DNA of 64,000 bases from Sphaerolaimus hirsutus (lineage: Eukaryota > Nematoda > Chromadorea > Monhysterida > Sphaerolaimidae), in the NCBI GenBank assembly GCA_964036195.1, contig OZ038451.1, positions 24,569,927-24,633,926 of the forward strand, read 5' to 3'. The number at the start of each line of letters is the position of its first letter. The first letter of the stretch is position 1. Of this stretch, positions 46,152-57,590 are shown one piece after another. Made by a program: the position numbers and the translations under genes. The notes under the pieces were generated by a model that ran no database searches, had not been told where the DNA came from, and saw nothing but the letters and a program-made list of their open reading frames with translations.

Positions 46152-49100
46152 ATGGACAATAATCGATGCGAGGTAAACTTTTCGATCGTCGTGGCCTTTT
46201 ACGATTGATTCCAAGTTTTGGCACCCTGCCAACTTTTCATTTTCGTTCCTTCATTCCGCAGGACGCGGCGTCTAGGTACGGACAATCGGGGGGAGCGCGC
46301 CGGCGGCCGCCAGCGCTACAATTGATTCAGGTCGGAGATTTGCGGCGTTTAAATCAACGTTGTCCTTTCAACGTGCTTAGGTGTTTACCTATTCAGCTGT
46401 TCTAAAAACTTCCGCTGGGACTCGTGCGAGCCCTTCAGAATATGTCAATTTGTGGCGGTTTATAGCTTATACATACCGTATTTCCTCGAATAATTGCCGC
46501 GGGGAATTATTTTTTCGTCACACTTTTAAAGGGGGCTTTTCGAGTGGGGAATTATTGAAGGGGGAAGTATTTTTTCGTCAAAGTCTTCAAGCATGTTTCT
46601 GTCAATTTATTTAATGTAATATGCTATGAAACAGCTTACAACGTGTTCTTTTTTGTTCAAAGGATACTCAACAAATTGATCATATGCTTAAGGGGGAATT
46701 ATTTTTTTCTCACTCGTCTAACAGGAGTTAGTTTTTCAAGTGGGGGAATTATTCGAGTAAATACTGTATGTTAGTAATCTCCTAGTGAAGGTTATCTGGT
46801 CATTGACGGCATAATCTTATCCGAAATTTCTTTTATCGCTGTTTTTTTCTTCAGCCGAACGAACAACATAACGAGGTGGCGGCGATAAACCAGTCTGGTT
46901 CTATTTCCATGCCCGACACTCCATTCTTTCACGATGACAGGTTGTAATGTGTTGAGTTCAGTACACTGAAACGTTTCGTCACCCAATTTTGAAAATATCC
47001 ATTTGGTAAATTATTTACAAGGAATTGTTAATCTTTAACACAGTTTTCATTCGGGTTTATTTTTTACCATTCAAAGGGATTGCGTTCGGCAGATTTCGCT
47101 GTTCCGCATTTATAGTTCCGCATGCAAAAACGCTCCAATGAGGAACTCAAATTTTCAGTCGTCAACATTTTTCAGCCAAAGTCACACCACAGGAATTTTA
47201 AGTCATCCGTTCGAACGGTTTTGGACGCGTAAGCGGAATACGTATCTTCAAAAAATCTTAATTTTTGGATTAAAAAACAGGCCATCAAGAATGTTTGAAG
47301 GGTTTCCGGGTCCGTTTAGCAATCCGCATCCACGTATAACTTTGTCTCGTCTCCGTTCTGAAAAAATTTTTCCGCTGTTAGTACCGATACAAAAAAAATT
47401 CGAACGTTCGAACTAAAAATTCATGTGTGAGGTGCGCCAAAGTGACCACGTCAGCTTGCAGGTTTAGCACCTATGCAGTTAACACATAAATTTTGCGTAG
47501 TTAAACCTCTGCGTATACCCACAGTTTGACCTTGCGATGGCAGTAAAAATATGATCGTTGAAAAAATCTACCAGTGCCGCTACATTTAATTAATGTCCCC
47601 TCCCACACGCAGCGAAATCAAGAGTTTGCACGACCGCATCGCCGCACTGGAAGCTAGCAACGCCAGGAATCAGGCGCGCATGGCCCAGCTGGTGCAGGAG
47701 TGCGCCGTGGCCGTGGAGAGGGCGCATCAGGTTAGATTACCTACTTGCGGGGGTGGGCTGGATTTTGACCCCCCACCGGGGGTTGGATTGATGTTTAGTA
47801 AATCGCTCCTCCGGGGGGATAGATAAATAATTGTTGCTGAAACTGAGTTGAAACTTGTTGTTGTTGTTTTTATTGGGGGGAGGGGTTCGCAGGGGTTCAA
47901 TATAGAGGCGTTTTTTCGAGGTATAGAAGGAACAAAAAGAGAAAAGTCGCTAAAAGTAGGTGAAAAATAGCTCAAAATAAAAGAAAAGACATGAACTAGC
48001 GATTTTTGAGTGAAAGTTTGGGTAGAATTTCTCAAAAATCGCTCCAAAGATAGATAGCTGGGCGATTGGGGGGGGGGGGGTTTCTGGGGGTAGTAGCAAA
48101 AAAATGTGCCTCCGGGATAGACAGGTAGCTGAGCGGTTTAACCCCCCCCCCGAACCCCCCTTTCCTACCCCTGATTACTTGACCATTGCTTTTGAACCGG
48201 CAATTCATTTCTTATAACTGAAAATTCATTTCCAGTGGCAGCACGAAGCCGAGCAGCTGCGCGCCAGGTTGAACGCCACTTATCACGCTGCGATTGACGC
48301 GCCCATGCCGCCATTGACGGGCGCTCCCAGTGTGCCGCCGCCGCGGCATAGTGCAGTGGGCGTGGGTGGGGTGGCTGTGGCGACCACTGGACTGCAGAGA
48401 CCGATTATGGACAAGAATGAGGTTGCTTTGAAGTACTGGGGCCAGTTCCGGAAAATGAGAAGAGAGAAGTGAAATTGCAAAGGCGATGTGAAACGGCAAG
48501 TGAATTGGCAAAAGCGAAGTAAATAAAAAGAAAAAGTAATTTCTCTTCGCTTTTGTCATTTCACTTGCCAATTCACTTGCCATTTCACTTCGCCTTTGCG
48601 CTTTTACTTCACCTTTACCATTTCGCTTCTCATTTTGCGGAACTGGCACCTGGTTTTACTTGTACGGCGGACCGCGTGCTGTGCATTTTTCAGAGTGAAA
48701 CACTAACTCTCCATTATGACGTCATCATTGATAAAATAAACCAAAAAAATTCTTCGAAAAGAAATGCTTTCAGACAGTCCACTCCGCCTTTTTTTCAAAA
48801 TATTCTTTTGAAAGTGCGTGCATAAGTATCGCGTTGCTGCGTTCGCGCGTAAGACATAAGTAATTTTGGGCGCATACTCTGCAGTCAGCCAAGTTTAGCA
48901 GAGGGTCATGGACCACAGTTAACAATCCATTCTAGCCATAACATTCTCAGAACGTGTTGATCAAGCCCATGAGCCCCGTGGACGACACCGGCGACGGCGG
49001 CATCGCGCCGCGGCAAGTGCGTTCCCGCGGCGGCGTCACTGCGACGCCGGAATCCGACGAACAAAGTGCCGCGCGCAATCGACCCCCGACAGTTAACAAG

Positions 49101-50710
49101 CCCTACGTGGCGTGCAATTATGACTGTGAGTTTGTAGTTGGGCATTTTGAGGTGCGAGTAGGGTTCGAACGGGATCCCGATCCGGAATCCTGGAAAATTT
49201 CGTGATTTGGTAGTCCCGAACCCTCGATCATGATCCCGAAATCTCAAAAAAAAACTAATCCCGAAACCCCAATCCCGTTTAAACCCTATAAGTTCTAGTG
49301 CGCTCGTAGCAGCGTCATATTTTTCCTGGAACTTAATTTACGTCCCGGTCATTCCAATAAAATGGTTGACGTTTTTCTCAGATGAACACGATGAGTACAC
49401 GGGCGGGTCGAAGGGCATGGAGGCGCACGTGTATGTGCCCGCTCCGGCGGTTACCAGCGTCGCCAATGCTTTCTACACTTTTCGCGCCCAGGCCGGCTGC
49501 CCCCAGTCCCAGGTTTTTTGTGGATAAATATAATTGTGATGGTCGGGAAAATCGTTTTTTTTTAGTCCCGTTTTCAAGCAAAGTTATTCATGAATTTTTT
49601 AAAGTGTTCAAAAACGACCGGTAATTTTTATATTATTGCCCTATTATCGCTTGGAAAAAGGGAATTTTTTGGGGAAAAAATTGGGTTCGGGTAGGGGGTC
49701 CAAAAAAATCCAAACAAAAACAATCTACAAGACCGCTGAATAGAAATACTGAATATTTTTCCACCATGACGTATTCCAGCTGGATTTCTCGAACGTGGGC
49801 GCGTGCGCGTCGGGCTTCCTGCCGCTGACGGTGGTCAAAGTGAGCGCGCCCGACTGGCGCCAGCTGCACGCCGCCTCGTCGCTGCTCAGCCAGTTGGCCA
49901 TCAGCGCCTCCAGCATGCACGGTGACAAATTTACTGCGTTTTGGAGCTGTGCGTACTATTTAGTTGACGCCGGATGTGAACTGGTTTCGACGTCAAATAT
50001 ATCGTATTCTCAAATGCGGATGTCGCATTGTCGGCCCACACGCTGGTTGACACACGTGTGTCGACCGGTCTCTGTCAACTCAGATTTCAGCTTCACGTAT
50101 CGCAGAGCGATCTCCAAATGCACAGGCACACAGGATCGCTCAGCGACACGTGAAGCCGAAATCTGAGTTGACACGGACGTGTTTACAATCACACGTGTGT
50201 CAATTAGTGTGTGGGCCACCATTATGGAGGAATGAAAAATGCGGTGTGTGCATTTGTACATCGTTTTGCAATCGCTGCACTAAAATTCGAATTGACATGG
50301 CAACCAGTTGACAGTTGACACTCGGTCCGGTGTCAACTAGTGCGCGTAGCGCCATCGCAGCAGTTGACCGGAGTATGCAGGGCTAATCCGAACAACCTCG
50401 CAGGTGAAACGTCCGCTGGCCTGCAATCGGCCAGCTCGTCCGGAGTGGCCGCGCCGTCGCTCGCTGCATTCCAGCAGCGCAACTCGCAACCGGTACCGGA
50501 CCACAATGCCACCGCGGTACGTTGTAAACGTTAAAATCTGTCGTTTTCTAACTCGCAATGCCCGGTCAAATCAACTCTTGTCAACTAGCAACTAATTCGA
50601 AGGCTCTCAACGTTCGAATGTACCATTCCGCGGTAACTGGGGAGCCGCAGTACGTGGGGGTGGCTAATACGGCCGTGCAGCAGCGCGGCGAGATCAAAGG
50701 CACGAAGTGA
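46152..50710 (+). CDS. ten-exon gene of unknown function with a coiled-coil region (382 residues)
   Basis: Exons are 46152-46172, 46262-46330, 46855-46940, 47613-47730, 48236-48421, 48951-49125, 49382-49512, 49780-49921, 50404-50516 and 50603-50710 (stop TGA). The 1149 bases make 383 codons, and every junction phase agrees, which supports the model strongly. The start MDNNRCE is a seven-codon first exon. Exon 4 and the start of exon 5 give a heptad-like helix (SLHDRIAALEASNARNQARM, then EAEQLRARLNA), likely a coiled coil. The middle is proline- and glycine-rich, exons 7-8 look globular (AHVYVPAPAVTS; FLPLTVVKVSAPDWRQL), and the end is polar (VQQRGEIKGTK). No signal peptide or membrane segment. 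I recognise no family. Introns 4, 5, 6 and 8 hold transposable elements. Confidence 0.72.
46476..46769. mobile_element. TIR element, CCGTATTTCCTCGAATAATT variant
   Basis: It starts TACCGTATTTCCTCGAATAA and ends ATTCGAGTAAATACTGTA, with GGGGAATTATTTTTTCGTC inside. It lies in intron 2 of the 46-kb gene. Confidence 0.65.
47735..48175. mobile_element. G-rich element with TTTCCTACCCCTG end in intron 4
   Basis: GGGTGGGCTGGATTTTGACC, AAATCGCTCCTCCGGGGGGA and CCCCTTTCCTACCCCTG match the element at 54582-55272 in the selenoprotein M gene. Non-coding; ends not resolved exactly. Confidence 0.5.
48438..48651. mobile_element. foldback element, GCCAGTTCCGCAAA family, copy 2
   Basis: GGGGCCAGTTCCGGAAAATG and its near-complement ending GCGGAACTGGCACC bound a self-complementary interior of GCGAAGTAAA-type words. 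It is the same family as the element that forms intron 2 of the 12-kb gene. Here it lies 16 bases inside intron 5 (48422-48950). Confidence 0.7.
49159..49290. mobile_element. short GATCCC-type hAT element remnant
   Basis: TAGGGTTCGAACGGGATCCC and CCCGTTTAAACCCTA match the ends of the 31.9-kb element, and a few CCCGAT motifs remain. No clear target duplication; it lies in intron 6 of the 46-kb gene. Confidence 0.6.
50033..50215. mobile_element. TIR element with TTGACACACGTGTGTC ends in intron 8
   Basis: GGCCCACACGCTGGTTGACA at the left is matched by the complement of GTCAATTAGTGTGTGGGCC at the right; inside, AACTCAGATTTCAGCTTCACG is also inverted. A related copy lies at about 60750-60920. Confidence 0.7.
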
Positions 50711-51218
50711 GCTGCGTCCGGGTGAAGATACAGAAGTGTTCCAGTTTTGAGTTTCAGGGATTTTTCACGGTTGATCATATTACTTTTGTGTTCGCATTTC
50801 TAAAAATTTAGTTTTTGTTCATTATGGTGTTGTTGTAATGGTTGCATACATGTATTCCTATGCTCAAGTAAGGAATCACGTTTTAAAGTGCCCACACACG
50901 CTAGTTGACATCGCAAATTTGTGTCAACTAAATAACAGAAAACAAATTTTTTAAGCACCACACTTAACAGAATCAATGAAAATTAAGTGTCATTGTGTAA
51001 AATTAACTGTGCTCGATTAGATAGGAAAGTTGAAATCAAAAAATTCACTAAAATTTAGTTGATACAAATTCAGTTGACATCCAGTTTGTGTGGCGCCAAA
51101 TTCACGGGTGAAATACGGGAGTCACTGAAGTATTGTGGGCATTCATCCAGGTAGATAGCAAGTAGCGCTTTTGGGAATTATTGCAGAAATGGTGGAAGAA
51201 GCGCGGTGGTCCGCCATA

Positions 51219-51538
51219 TACCGTATATCCTCGAATAAGACCCCAGGGAAGTTTTTATTTCGTCAGAATTTTTGGAGATATTCAAGGGAAGAGTTATTTT
51301 TCCTCAGAAATTACGCTTTATTCCTGTATGAATGCATTCCATCAACTCGTGTAATCTAATATTTAACGTTTCAACAACGAAAACACGATATTCATGCTAA
51401 AATTCGTGTTCGTCGGCATCCTAATTATTCAAATGCACATTGTGAATACACATCAAATAACCATAGGGGCGATTTATTCAAGGGGAGTTATTTTTTCCTC
51501 ACTCGGCCAACAAGGGGAGTTATTCAAGGATATACGGT
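51219..51538. mobile_element. TIR element, CTCGAATAAG variant, TA target
   Basis: TACCGTATATCCTCGAATAA at the left and TTCAAGGATATACGGTA at the right are inverted repeats, with ATTTCGTCAGAATTTTTGG and GAATGCATTCCATCAA shared with 42592-43007. Confidence 0.7.
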
Positions 51539-52657
51539 ACACTTTTGGGTGGTGTAGTTTGGTGCACAATAGATGACAACTAAAATATTTTTTTAATGAA
51601 TTGAGCTTAAGTAATTAGGATTCTTAGGCAAATAAATAAGTATTTAGGCATGTAGGTGAGTATGGTTGTAAAAATCAATTTTTTCGAGCTGCTTGATTTA
51701 TATAATGCCTATAGAGCCATGTGATAGCATTAGAAGTTGTGATTTCTGCCAAAAATTCATTTTTATGTTTCATCTAATGCTTGGCTCTTTGGCATGGACA
51801 CATAGTGCTTAAAAAAGCTTCAGAGGTTCACACATTGAGGATGCTTTTTTACACTTCAGAAGTATGTGGAAGCACATTTGTTGAATCTCATACCTATATT
51901 TACTTCAGCTTGACTAAATGACTGAGTGAAGAAATGAATGTTTGTCACCAAAAAAAGCAAAACCAATGAAAACAACCCTCACCGGTATACTAAAATGCGT
52001 GCTTGCACAAATGCAAAATACTAATGAATTGCTACATAAAATTTGCCTTCTACTCTAATTAAAAATTAGGTCGACGTGATTTAAAAAATCAGATTTATTC
52101 AAACATAAAAATCAAGTTTAATGTCTCTGTAGTTTGTAGTGAGTATCCATCTAAATCAGAAACTTGTTTGATACCTCAACCCGCCTCCACAGCTGAATTA
52201 CTTTCTCGGTCACATAAATATTGTCTCATAGTGTAACCGTTTGCTTTATTCATATCTAGTGTGTTTTCTGTTAAATCTTTGGACCAGTTAGCGTTTTTTT
52301 GTATTTTGCAATGTTTGGAGCGAATATTTCTTTTGAGTTTGTTAAAAATCGTTTTCAGGGTTCTTTCCATCGATTTTAATCATGCGTGTTTTACCCATCT
52401 GTATCGTTGCATAATGCTGCACTTGACTTGTGAATGTGTTGTAAATGTTTTCAGTTCGCATAGCACTGGATAAATTCGCCGATCCGTAGTTTTTCATTTT
52501 ATATTGGGTGACTGCAAAATATAACAATTACATAGTAAGTGATGTAGTGAGAGTTCGCCGAAAAGTTCACAACCTAACTTTTTTTGGTGCTCCTGTCGCA
52601 CGGTACACTGAAGCTTTTGGTTCAGGTTTCGAACGTTTTTGTGTACGGAATTGCATT

Positions 52658-52805
52658 TAGGCCCCAAACACGCTAGTTGACATCGACACCAAATGTCAAC
52701 TGGTTCCGTTCCCAATTCAAATCGTCGGCTCGTCAGCAAGCTTTGAATCGGGATCGGCGCCAGTTGACATTTGGTGTCGATGTCAACTAGCGTGCGCGGG
52801 GCCCT
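52658..52805. mobile_element. 148-bp foldback element with about 50-bp inverted ends
   Basis: CTAGTTGACATCGACACC and AAATGTCAACTGG on the left are mirrored on the right by CCAGTTGACATTTGGTGTCG and GTCAACTAGCGTG. Both arms continue into GGCCCC/GGGGCCC at the ends. It belongs to the GTTGACA group seen at 50.0, 50.9, 56.2 and 60.7 kb. Confidence 0.7.
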
Positions 52806-53253
52806 TAATTGCATCTTGATTAATAAATAAAAATCCTCGATTTTGCAGAAAGTTCTATCGGTCAGCCATCAGATTTATAATCAATCCTCCACGCAATTTA
52901 CACCCGATGCGCACCACTTCAAAGGCGCTGTTTTTATACATTTCCATTTACCGCATCTTAAAACGAACGCAAATTTTTCGGTGTACCGTGCGCCAATAAA
53001 ACGTTTTACATTTTACCAAGATTTTCAGGCACGTTTGTTGAGGACTCGTTTACGCACAAGAACGCTGAAGCTATCGTAAAAATTTACTTCCAGTAAGACA
53101 CTTGTGTTATGGTATATAATGAATCTCGGTACCCTAAAAACGAATCACAAAGTTCCATAAAATGCACACAAATCATAAAAAAACACAACCTAATAGTACG
53201 AAATAAGCACCCAACCAGACAGTAAGCAAAAAGCACCAAAAAGCACAACTTTT

Positions 53254-53310
53254 GGCATCGGTCACATGGGTTCTGGTTGTCCAGTTTCACCCTATGACGT
53301 CATAATAGCC
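53254..53310 (-). promoter_or_regulatory. SECIS element of selenoprotein M
   Basis: On the minus strand this region reads as a SECIS RNA. A lower stem GGC/GCC is followed by the core ATGA (53303-53300) opposite CGAT (53260-53257). Stem II is GTCATAGGGT paired with ACCCATGTGAC (10 pairs, one bulged A). The apical part has the unpaired AAA, 12 bases after ATGA, then a small extra stem CTGG-ACAA-CCAG, as in form 2 SECIS. It lies downstream of the selenoprotein M stop codon in the same orientation and would direct selenocysteine insertion at its TGA. Found by eye; folding software was not run. Confidence 0.82.
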
Positions 53311-53688
53311 GCACTAGTGTGGGCCTCTGCTTACAGGAATGTTGGGTGTGTGCCAAGTTGTGGAGTGTGGGATTTTTTGTGGTATTTTTGCTTGACTGGA
53401 AAATTGGTTTTTGAATTTCGCATGTGAAAGGTCTCGGATCGTTGAACGTGGAATTGATACTCCGCGAAGCGCATGCTTTACACGTTTCTGAACGAAACTA
53501 CATATTGACATCATTTATCGAAAGAGAATTGTTCCAAAAGTATTGAAAATCCATGTTATAATTTGTGTAATATAATTTGAAACTTTTGTTGAGGTAGGTG
53601 CATGAGTGTGTCGTTGGTGCACGGTCGCATGAGACATAAGTATTTGACCATGCAAAGCGTGCAGTCCGCGAAGTACGCTACCCCACAC

Positions 53689-54393
53689 TAGGGTTGGCCG
53701 ATGTTTTTTTTTAAACGTTTTTTATTAAAAAAAAACGTTTTTTTTTAAAAAAAAACACGACATCCGAAATGTTTTTTTTTAAAAAAAAACATCAACCGAA
53801 ATTTTTAGTACTAAGCACTAGGTATTTTGCAAAATTTTTGCGCGCAAGCGCGCAATTTCAGACACAAATTGACATTGGTGGTTCTTTTAATTCGTTTTGT
53901 GGCATTTTTAGTATCAAAGTATCCATTTCTATGTGCTACCATGGGTTAATAAGCCGTCATATGTTGCTGTAGTATATAATATTGAGGTAATGTGCTTCCA
54001 TGTACCTCCACAGTGTGTAACTTCACTCCCAAAGTAACAACCTCGTTTTATAACCTTGTTTGATCACTATTCTGTGCCAAACTTAACCTGAAGTCACGAA
54101 CATTCGACTACAAGGCGATATACGAACGATATGTCGACGAAAAATGGATATTTTTGACACAAATCACCACTTATAACGCTATCCCATGGCTCCACAGACA
54201 TTATATGGTCATATATAACATCACAGAGTATTGCCACTGTCTGATATACCTATATATGTTGACACAAGGTCATATCTGGGAGCTTTTAAAAAAAAACGTT
54301 TTTTATTAAAAAAAAACGTTTTTTTTTAAAAAAAAACGTTTTTTTTTAAAAAAAAACATCGAGTTAAAAAAAAACGTTTTTTTTCCAACCCTA
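53689..54393. mobile_element. hAT-type element with AAACGTTT motifs, copy 2, in the selenoprotein M 3' UTR
   Basis: It begins TAGGGTTGGCCGATG, ends TCCAACCCTA, and has the perfect 8-bp duplication CCCCACAC at 53681-53688 and 54394-54401. Length 705 bp, near-identical to 9140-9843 including the central 480 bp. It sits between the stop codon and the SECIS of selenoprotein M, adding 713 bases to that distance. Confidence 0.9.
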
Positions 54394-54436
54394 CCCCACA
54401 CTCCACCACCGGGCACTTGAGCGGCAGGAAGACGAC

Positions 54437-56551
54437 CTACAACTCCCCCTCGGTCTCCTTTTCCTCCTTGGGTCTCATCTGGAAGCCGTTGTCGTTCAAC
54501 AGCGCGTTGCACTGGTCGCGCGTGTATTCCGACAGATCTACCGACTGTAAATTGGGGGGGGGGGGGCGTTGATTTGCGTGTGGGTCAGGGGTATTCTAGA
54601 TTTTGACCCTCCGGGGGGTTGGATAGATAGCAAATCGCTCCTTCGGGGGGATACATAGCCGAATTTTTTTTTTGGGGGGGGGGGTTCGCGGGGGTTCAAT
54701 ATATAGGTATAGAATGTTCAATTTCGAGGTATAGAAGGAAGAAAAGGGATAAAATCGCTACAGGAAGGTGAAAAATAGGTATATAAGCACATAGTACTAA
54801 AATAGCTCAAAATAGGCAGTTAGCCATATGAACATGTGATTTTGGAGGTGAAAATCTAAACAATGGTATGAAAAATAGCGATTTTGAGCGAAAATTGTGG
54901 TACAGTTTCTTAAAAATCGCTCCAGATTTCCGTTTCCGCTTTCCGCAGGCAATTTTTTCCGGCAAGTGCAAAAAAAATTTTATTTCCGCTTTTCCGCAGG
55001 CAAAATTCTTTCCGTTTTCCGCAGTCAAATTTTTTTCCGTTTTCTGTTCCGTTTTCCGGCAAGTACAAATATTTTTCCGTTTCCGTTTTCCGGCAAGTGC
55101 AAAAAATTTTCCGTTTCCGTTTTCCGTAAAAAAAAAATTGTTGACACCCTAGTAGAAAGCTGGCCATTTGGGGAAGGGGGGTTGGGCGATAGTAGCCCAA
55201 AATTTTGTTTCCGGGATACATAGATAGTTTAGCTGGGCGGTTTGGGGGGGGTAACCCCCCTTTCCTACCCCTGGGGTAGGTTAATTAAGGGTGGATCAAA
55301 TGAATCTAACGTCGCCCAGCTGCTTGCCGCTCTCGTCGATCCAGAGCAGCTCGGGCGGCGCGCCGGGCATCGCCTTGAACACCACGTCCTCTCCGCTGGA
55401 AAGGGGTGGTCCAAAATTTGGGAAGTATTCCGGAAAATTCGAAAAGTTTTTTTCGAAAGATAACACTAAAAATTGAAACACTTTCAACACCTGGGGCAGT
55501 CCCAAACACTGTAAAGTGTAAAGTTAAGTGTCAAATGTCACATTAAATGTCATACAAATTTGTCAATTGTCATGCAAATTCTAAGGCCTAGTGTCAATTG
55601 TCATGCAAAGTAATAAAATCGTTGCATTTTGTTTCGATTGACATTTTACTTGTCATTTCGCACCCGACTTTACACTTTACAGGACCCGGGAATTGACATC
55701 GTTAAATGATAGGCACCGCATTTAAACTCAAATGGCTTCAAAGTTGAATTATTACGAGTTTAGAGAGGAAGGACAACGAAAGGAATTCAAACATAAATTC
55801 TATCGCTAATCCCACACTGCCTTGACAGGTGACAACGAATTCAATACCGATGATCAAAAATGTCTCAGAGTCATTTGTCTGTTCATTTACCAGTTTTCAT
55901 ATTTTTAACTGAAAGGAATTTCACTAGTTATTAATTTCGTGTTACTACGAACGAGCCCTGGAATGGGAAAAATCGTAAATTTTTTGAGAAAGTGAACATT
56001 TATGTGTTTTTGTTTGTGTGAAAATTCGCTGACCGTCTGAAACTCGATAATCACCAGACAAAGGTATCTGAACAATCACTTACAGCTCATATCCGGAAGT
56101 ATGCTAAATTGGCGTTAGCGGACATAGGCATTGTATTTATTGTGATGGTGGTATGCACACCAGTTGACAGCCACAATTTACGAAGAAATTAAATCTGTTT
56201 TAAACAAATTTGAGTTAACGGGATGAATAGACTGTCAACTACTGTTGACAGAGGTGATTCAGTTGAAGATAATAAATAAAGGTGCGCTAAAACAGATTTA
56301 TCAGCTTGAGAAATTGCCGCCTGTACAAATCTGCCAGCAGACACACAACCAGCCAATCCCCAAAAACACCCCCCCCCCCAAACTCACTAAAGAGGCATGT
56401 CCTGCCGAATGAAGGCTTTCACCTCCGGCAGGCGGTTCAAACGTCACCCGCTGCAGCTCTCCACGCGCACCGACTTGGTCCCGTCCGGCTTGCTCACGCC
56501 CGCCGCCGCCAGCGACACGGCGGCAAAGATCAAAGACAAACGCAACAGCAT
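54437..56551 (-). CDS. SELENOM: selenoprotein M with in-frame selenocysteine TGA
   Basis: Three exons in phase: 56388-56551, 55311-55395 and 54437-54544 (stop TAG), giving 118 residues including selenocysteine. Exon 1 has a signal peptide (MLLRLSLIFAAVSLAAAG), then VRVESCSGU with TGA at 56446-56444 as residue 36, followed by RLNRLPEVKAFIRQDMP. Exons 2-3 continue PGAPPELLWIDESGKQLGD and DLSEYTRDQCNALLNDNGF. The order and wording match the selenoprotein M/Sep15 thioredoxin-like fold, an ER oxidoreductase. The redox site is CSGU rather than the CGGU of the human protein. The C-terminus EGEL may act in ER retention. Reading TGA as stop would give a useless 35-residue peptide, while homology continues past it and a SECIS lies downstream. 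Introns carry several small elements. Confidence 0.92.
54582..55272. mobile_element. G-rich hAT-type element in intron 2 of selenoprotein M, with nested TTTTCCG element
   Basis: CAGGGGTATTCTAG at the left and CCTACCCCTG at the right enclose GGATAGATAGCAAATCGCTCC-type sequence shared with 47735-48175. The flanks are only similar (GTGTGGGT, GGGTAGGT). At about 54925-55151 a block of TTTTCCGTTTCCG repeats ending GACACCCTAG is probably a separate insertion. Confidence 0.55.
55493..55692. mobile_element. TGTAAAATG-family TIR element in intron 1 of selenoprotein M
   Basis: GGGGCAGTCCCAAACACTG and TAAAGTGTAAAG at the left are mirrored by CTTTACACTTTACAGGACCC at the right, with CAATTGTCATGCAAA words inside. 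It is entirely intronic. Confidence 0.65.
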
Positions 56552-57590
56552 TTTGGGGGCACCTTGGGTTGAGAGATGGGAAGTCGGTGTGAGGTGAAAT
56601 GAGATTGGATCACGGCAAAGGGAAATTAGAAATGGTGATATGGCGCGCAACGCACCACCCAACTGAATCAAGGGTCATAAATGTGCAGTCGACGAGAATG
56701 GCGAATCGATGGGTTTGATGAATGAAATTCATTGCAAAAAATGGAAGAATAATTGACGGTAGACACAGACAGCAAATTTCCGGACTAGAAACTGGGCTTA
56801 GATTCACAGTAGGTGAGTGCATAATCGACCGACGTAAATATGTACACATTTGTATCCAAGAGCGACAGTTTAAAAAAGCTTCCCATGAAGAACAAAAGCA
56901 TTTGAAGGGTGTGCTTCTAAAAGTACCGATCTACCAAAAATCGATTTTGAGATAATCGCGATTGAAAGTTTGGAGCATGCAATACCCATACATGGGTATT
57001 GGGTATGGGAATTTTGGGTAAGGGTATTTCGGCCATATTGTTGGGTATCCACATGCATGGGTATAATCATTGATTATACACATAACACTAGCTATATAAA
57101 ATTTAGGGAATTGTATTTTTGTAGTACAGTACATTTTAAAGGAACAAATTGGTAATAGCGTGTAGATCGGTATTTTTTAAAGCACAAAATCAGAAAGCTG
57201 TAGATCGGTACTTTTACCCATAATAAAAAAGCACAAAATGAGTTTTTGCGCAAGCGGACGCCGATCTGACATCGGTACTTTTAGAAGCACAAAAAATAAT
57301 GTGCAGATCGGTACATTTCAAAGAACAATTTTGAAAAAAGTGTGTAGATCGGTACTTTTAAAGACACAAAAGCTGAAAAAGCTTGTAGATCGGTACTTTT
57401 AAAATTTCAAAAACTGTAATTTGCGATTTTTTTGCTTTTTTCGACCCCCCATATCTCAAAATTGAATTTCGCACCCCCCACATATTATATATATTTTTGA
57501 AGCGCATTTTTATGGGGACCCCAAAAATGGTCCTAACTCAAATTTGAAAAATTTGTAGATCGGTACTTTTAGAAGCACACCCTTCATTTA

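Larger units (their letters stand above)
50711..53250. other. intergenic stretch with several small TIR elements
   Basis: It contains a GTTGACA-type element at about 50890-51150, a CTCGAATAAG-type element at 51219-51538 and a 148-bp foldback element at 52658-52805. The rest (51540-52650, 52810-53250) is AT-rich with no supportable exon; the part near 53250 is likely the end of the selenoprotein M transcript. Confidence 0.45.

Noticed and set aside
47593..47595. ATG at 47593 as start of the coiled-coil gene
   Set aside because: The sequence before 47613 is a good splice acceptor (TTAATTAATG...CCCACACGCAG), and three upstream exons join in phase from ATG 46152.
8625..54402. TAGGGTT/AACCCTA as telomere repeats
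   Set aside because: They occur once at each element end with 8-bp duplications, never in tandem, so they are transposon termini.
54868..55223. Frames of 94-108 codons with FPFP repeats
   Set aside because: TTTTCCG repeat block within an intron of selenoprotein M.
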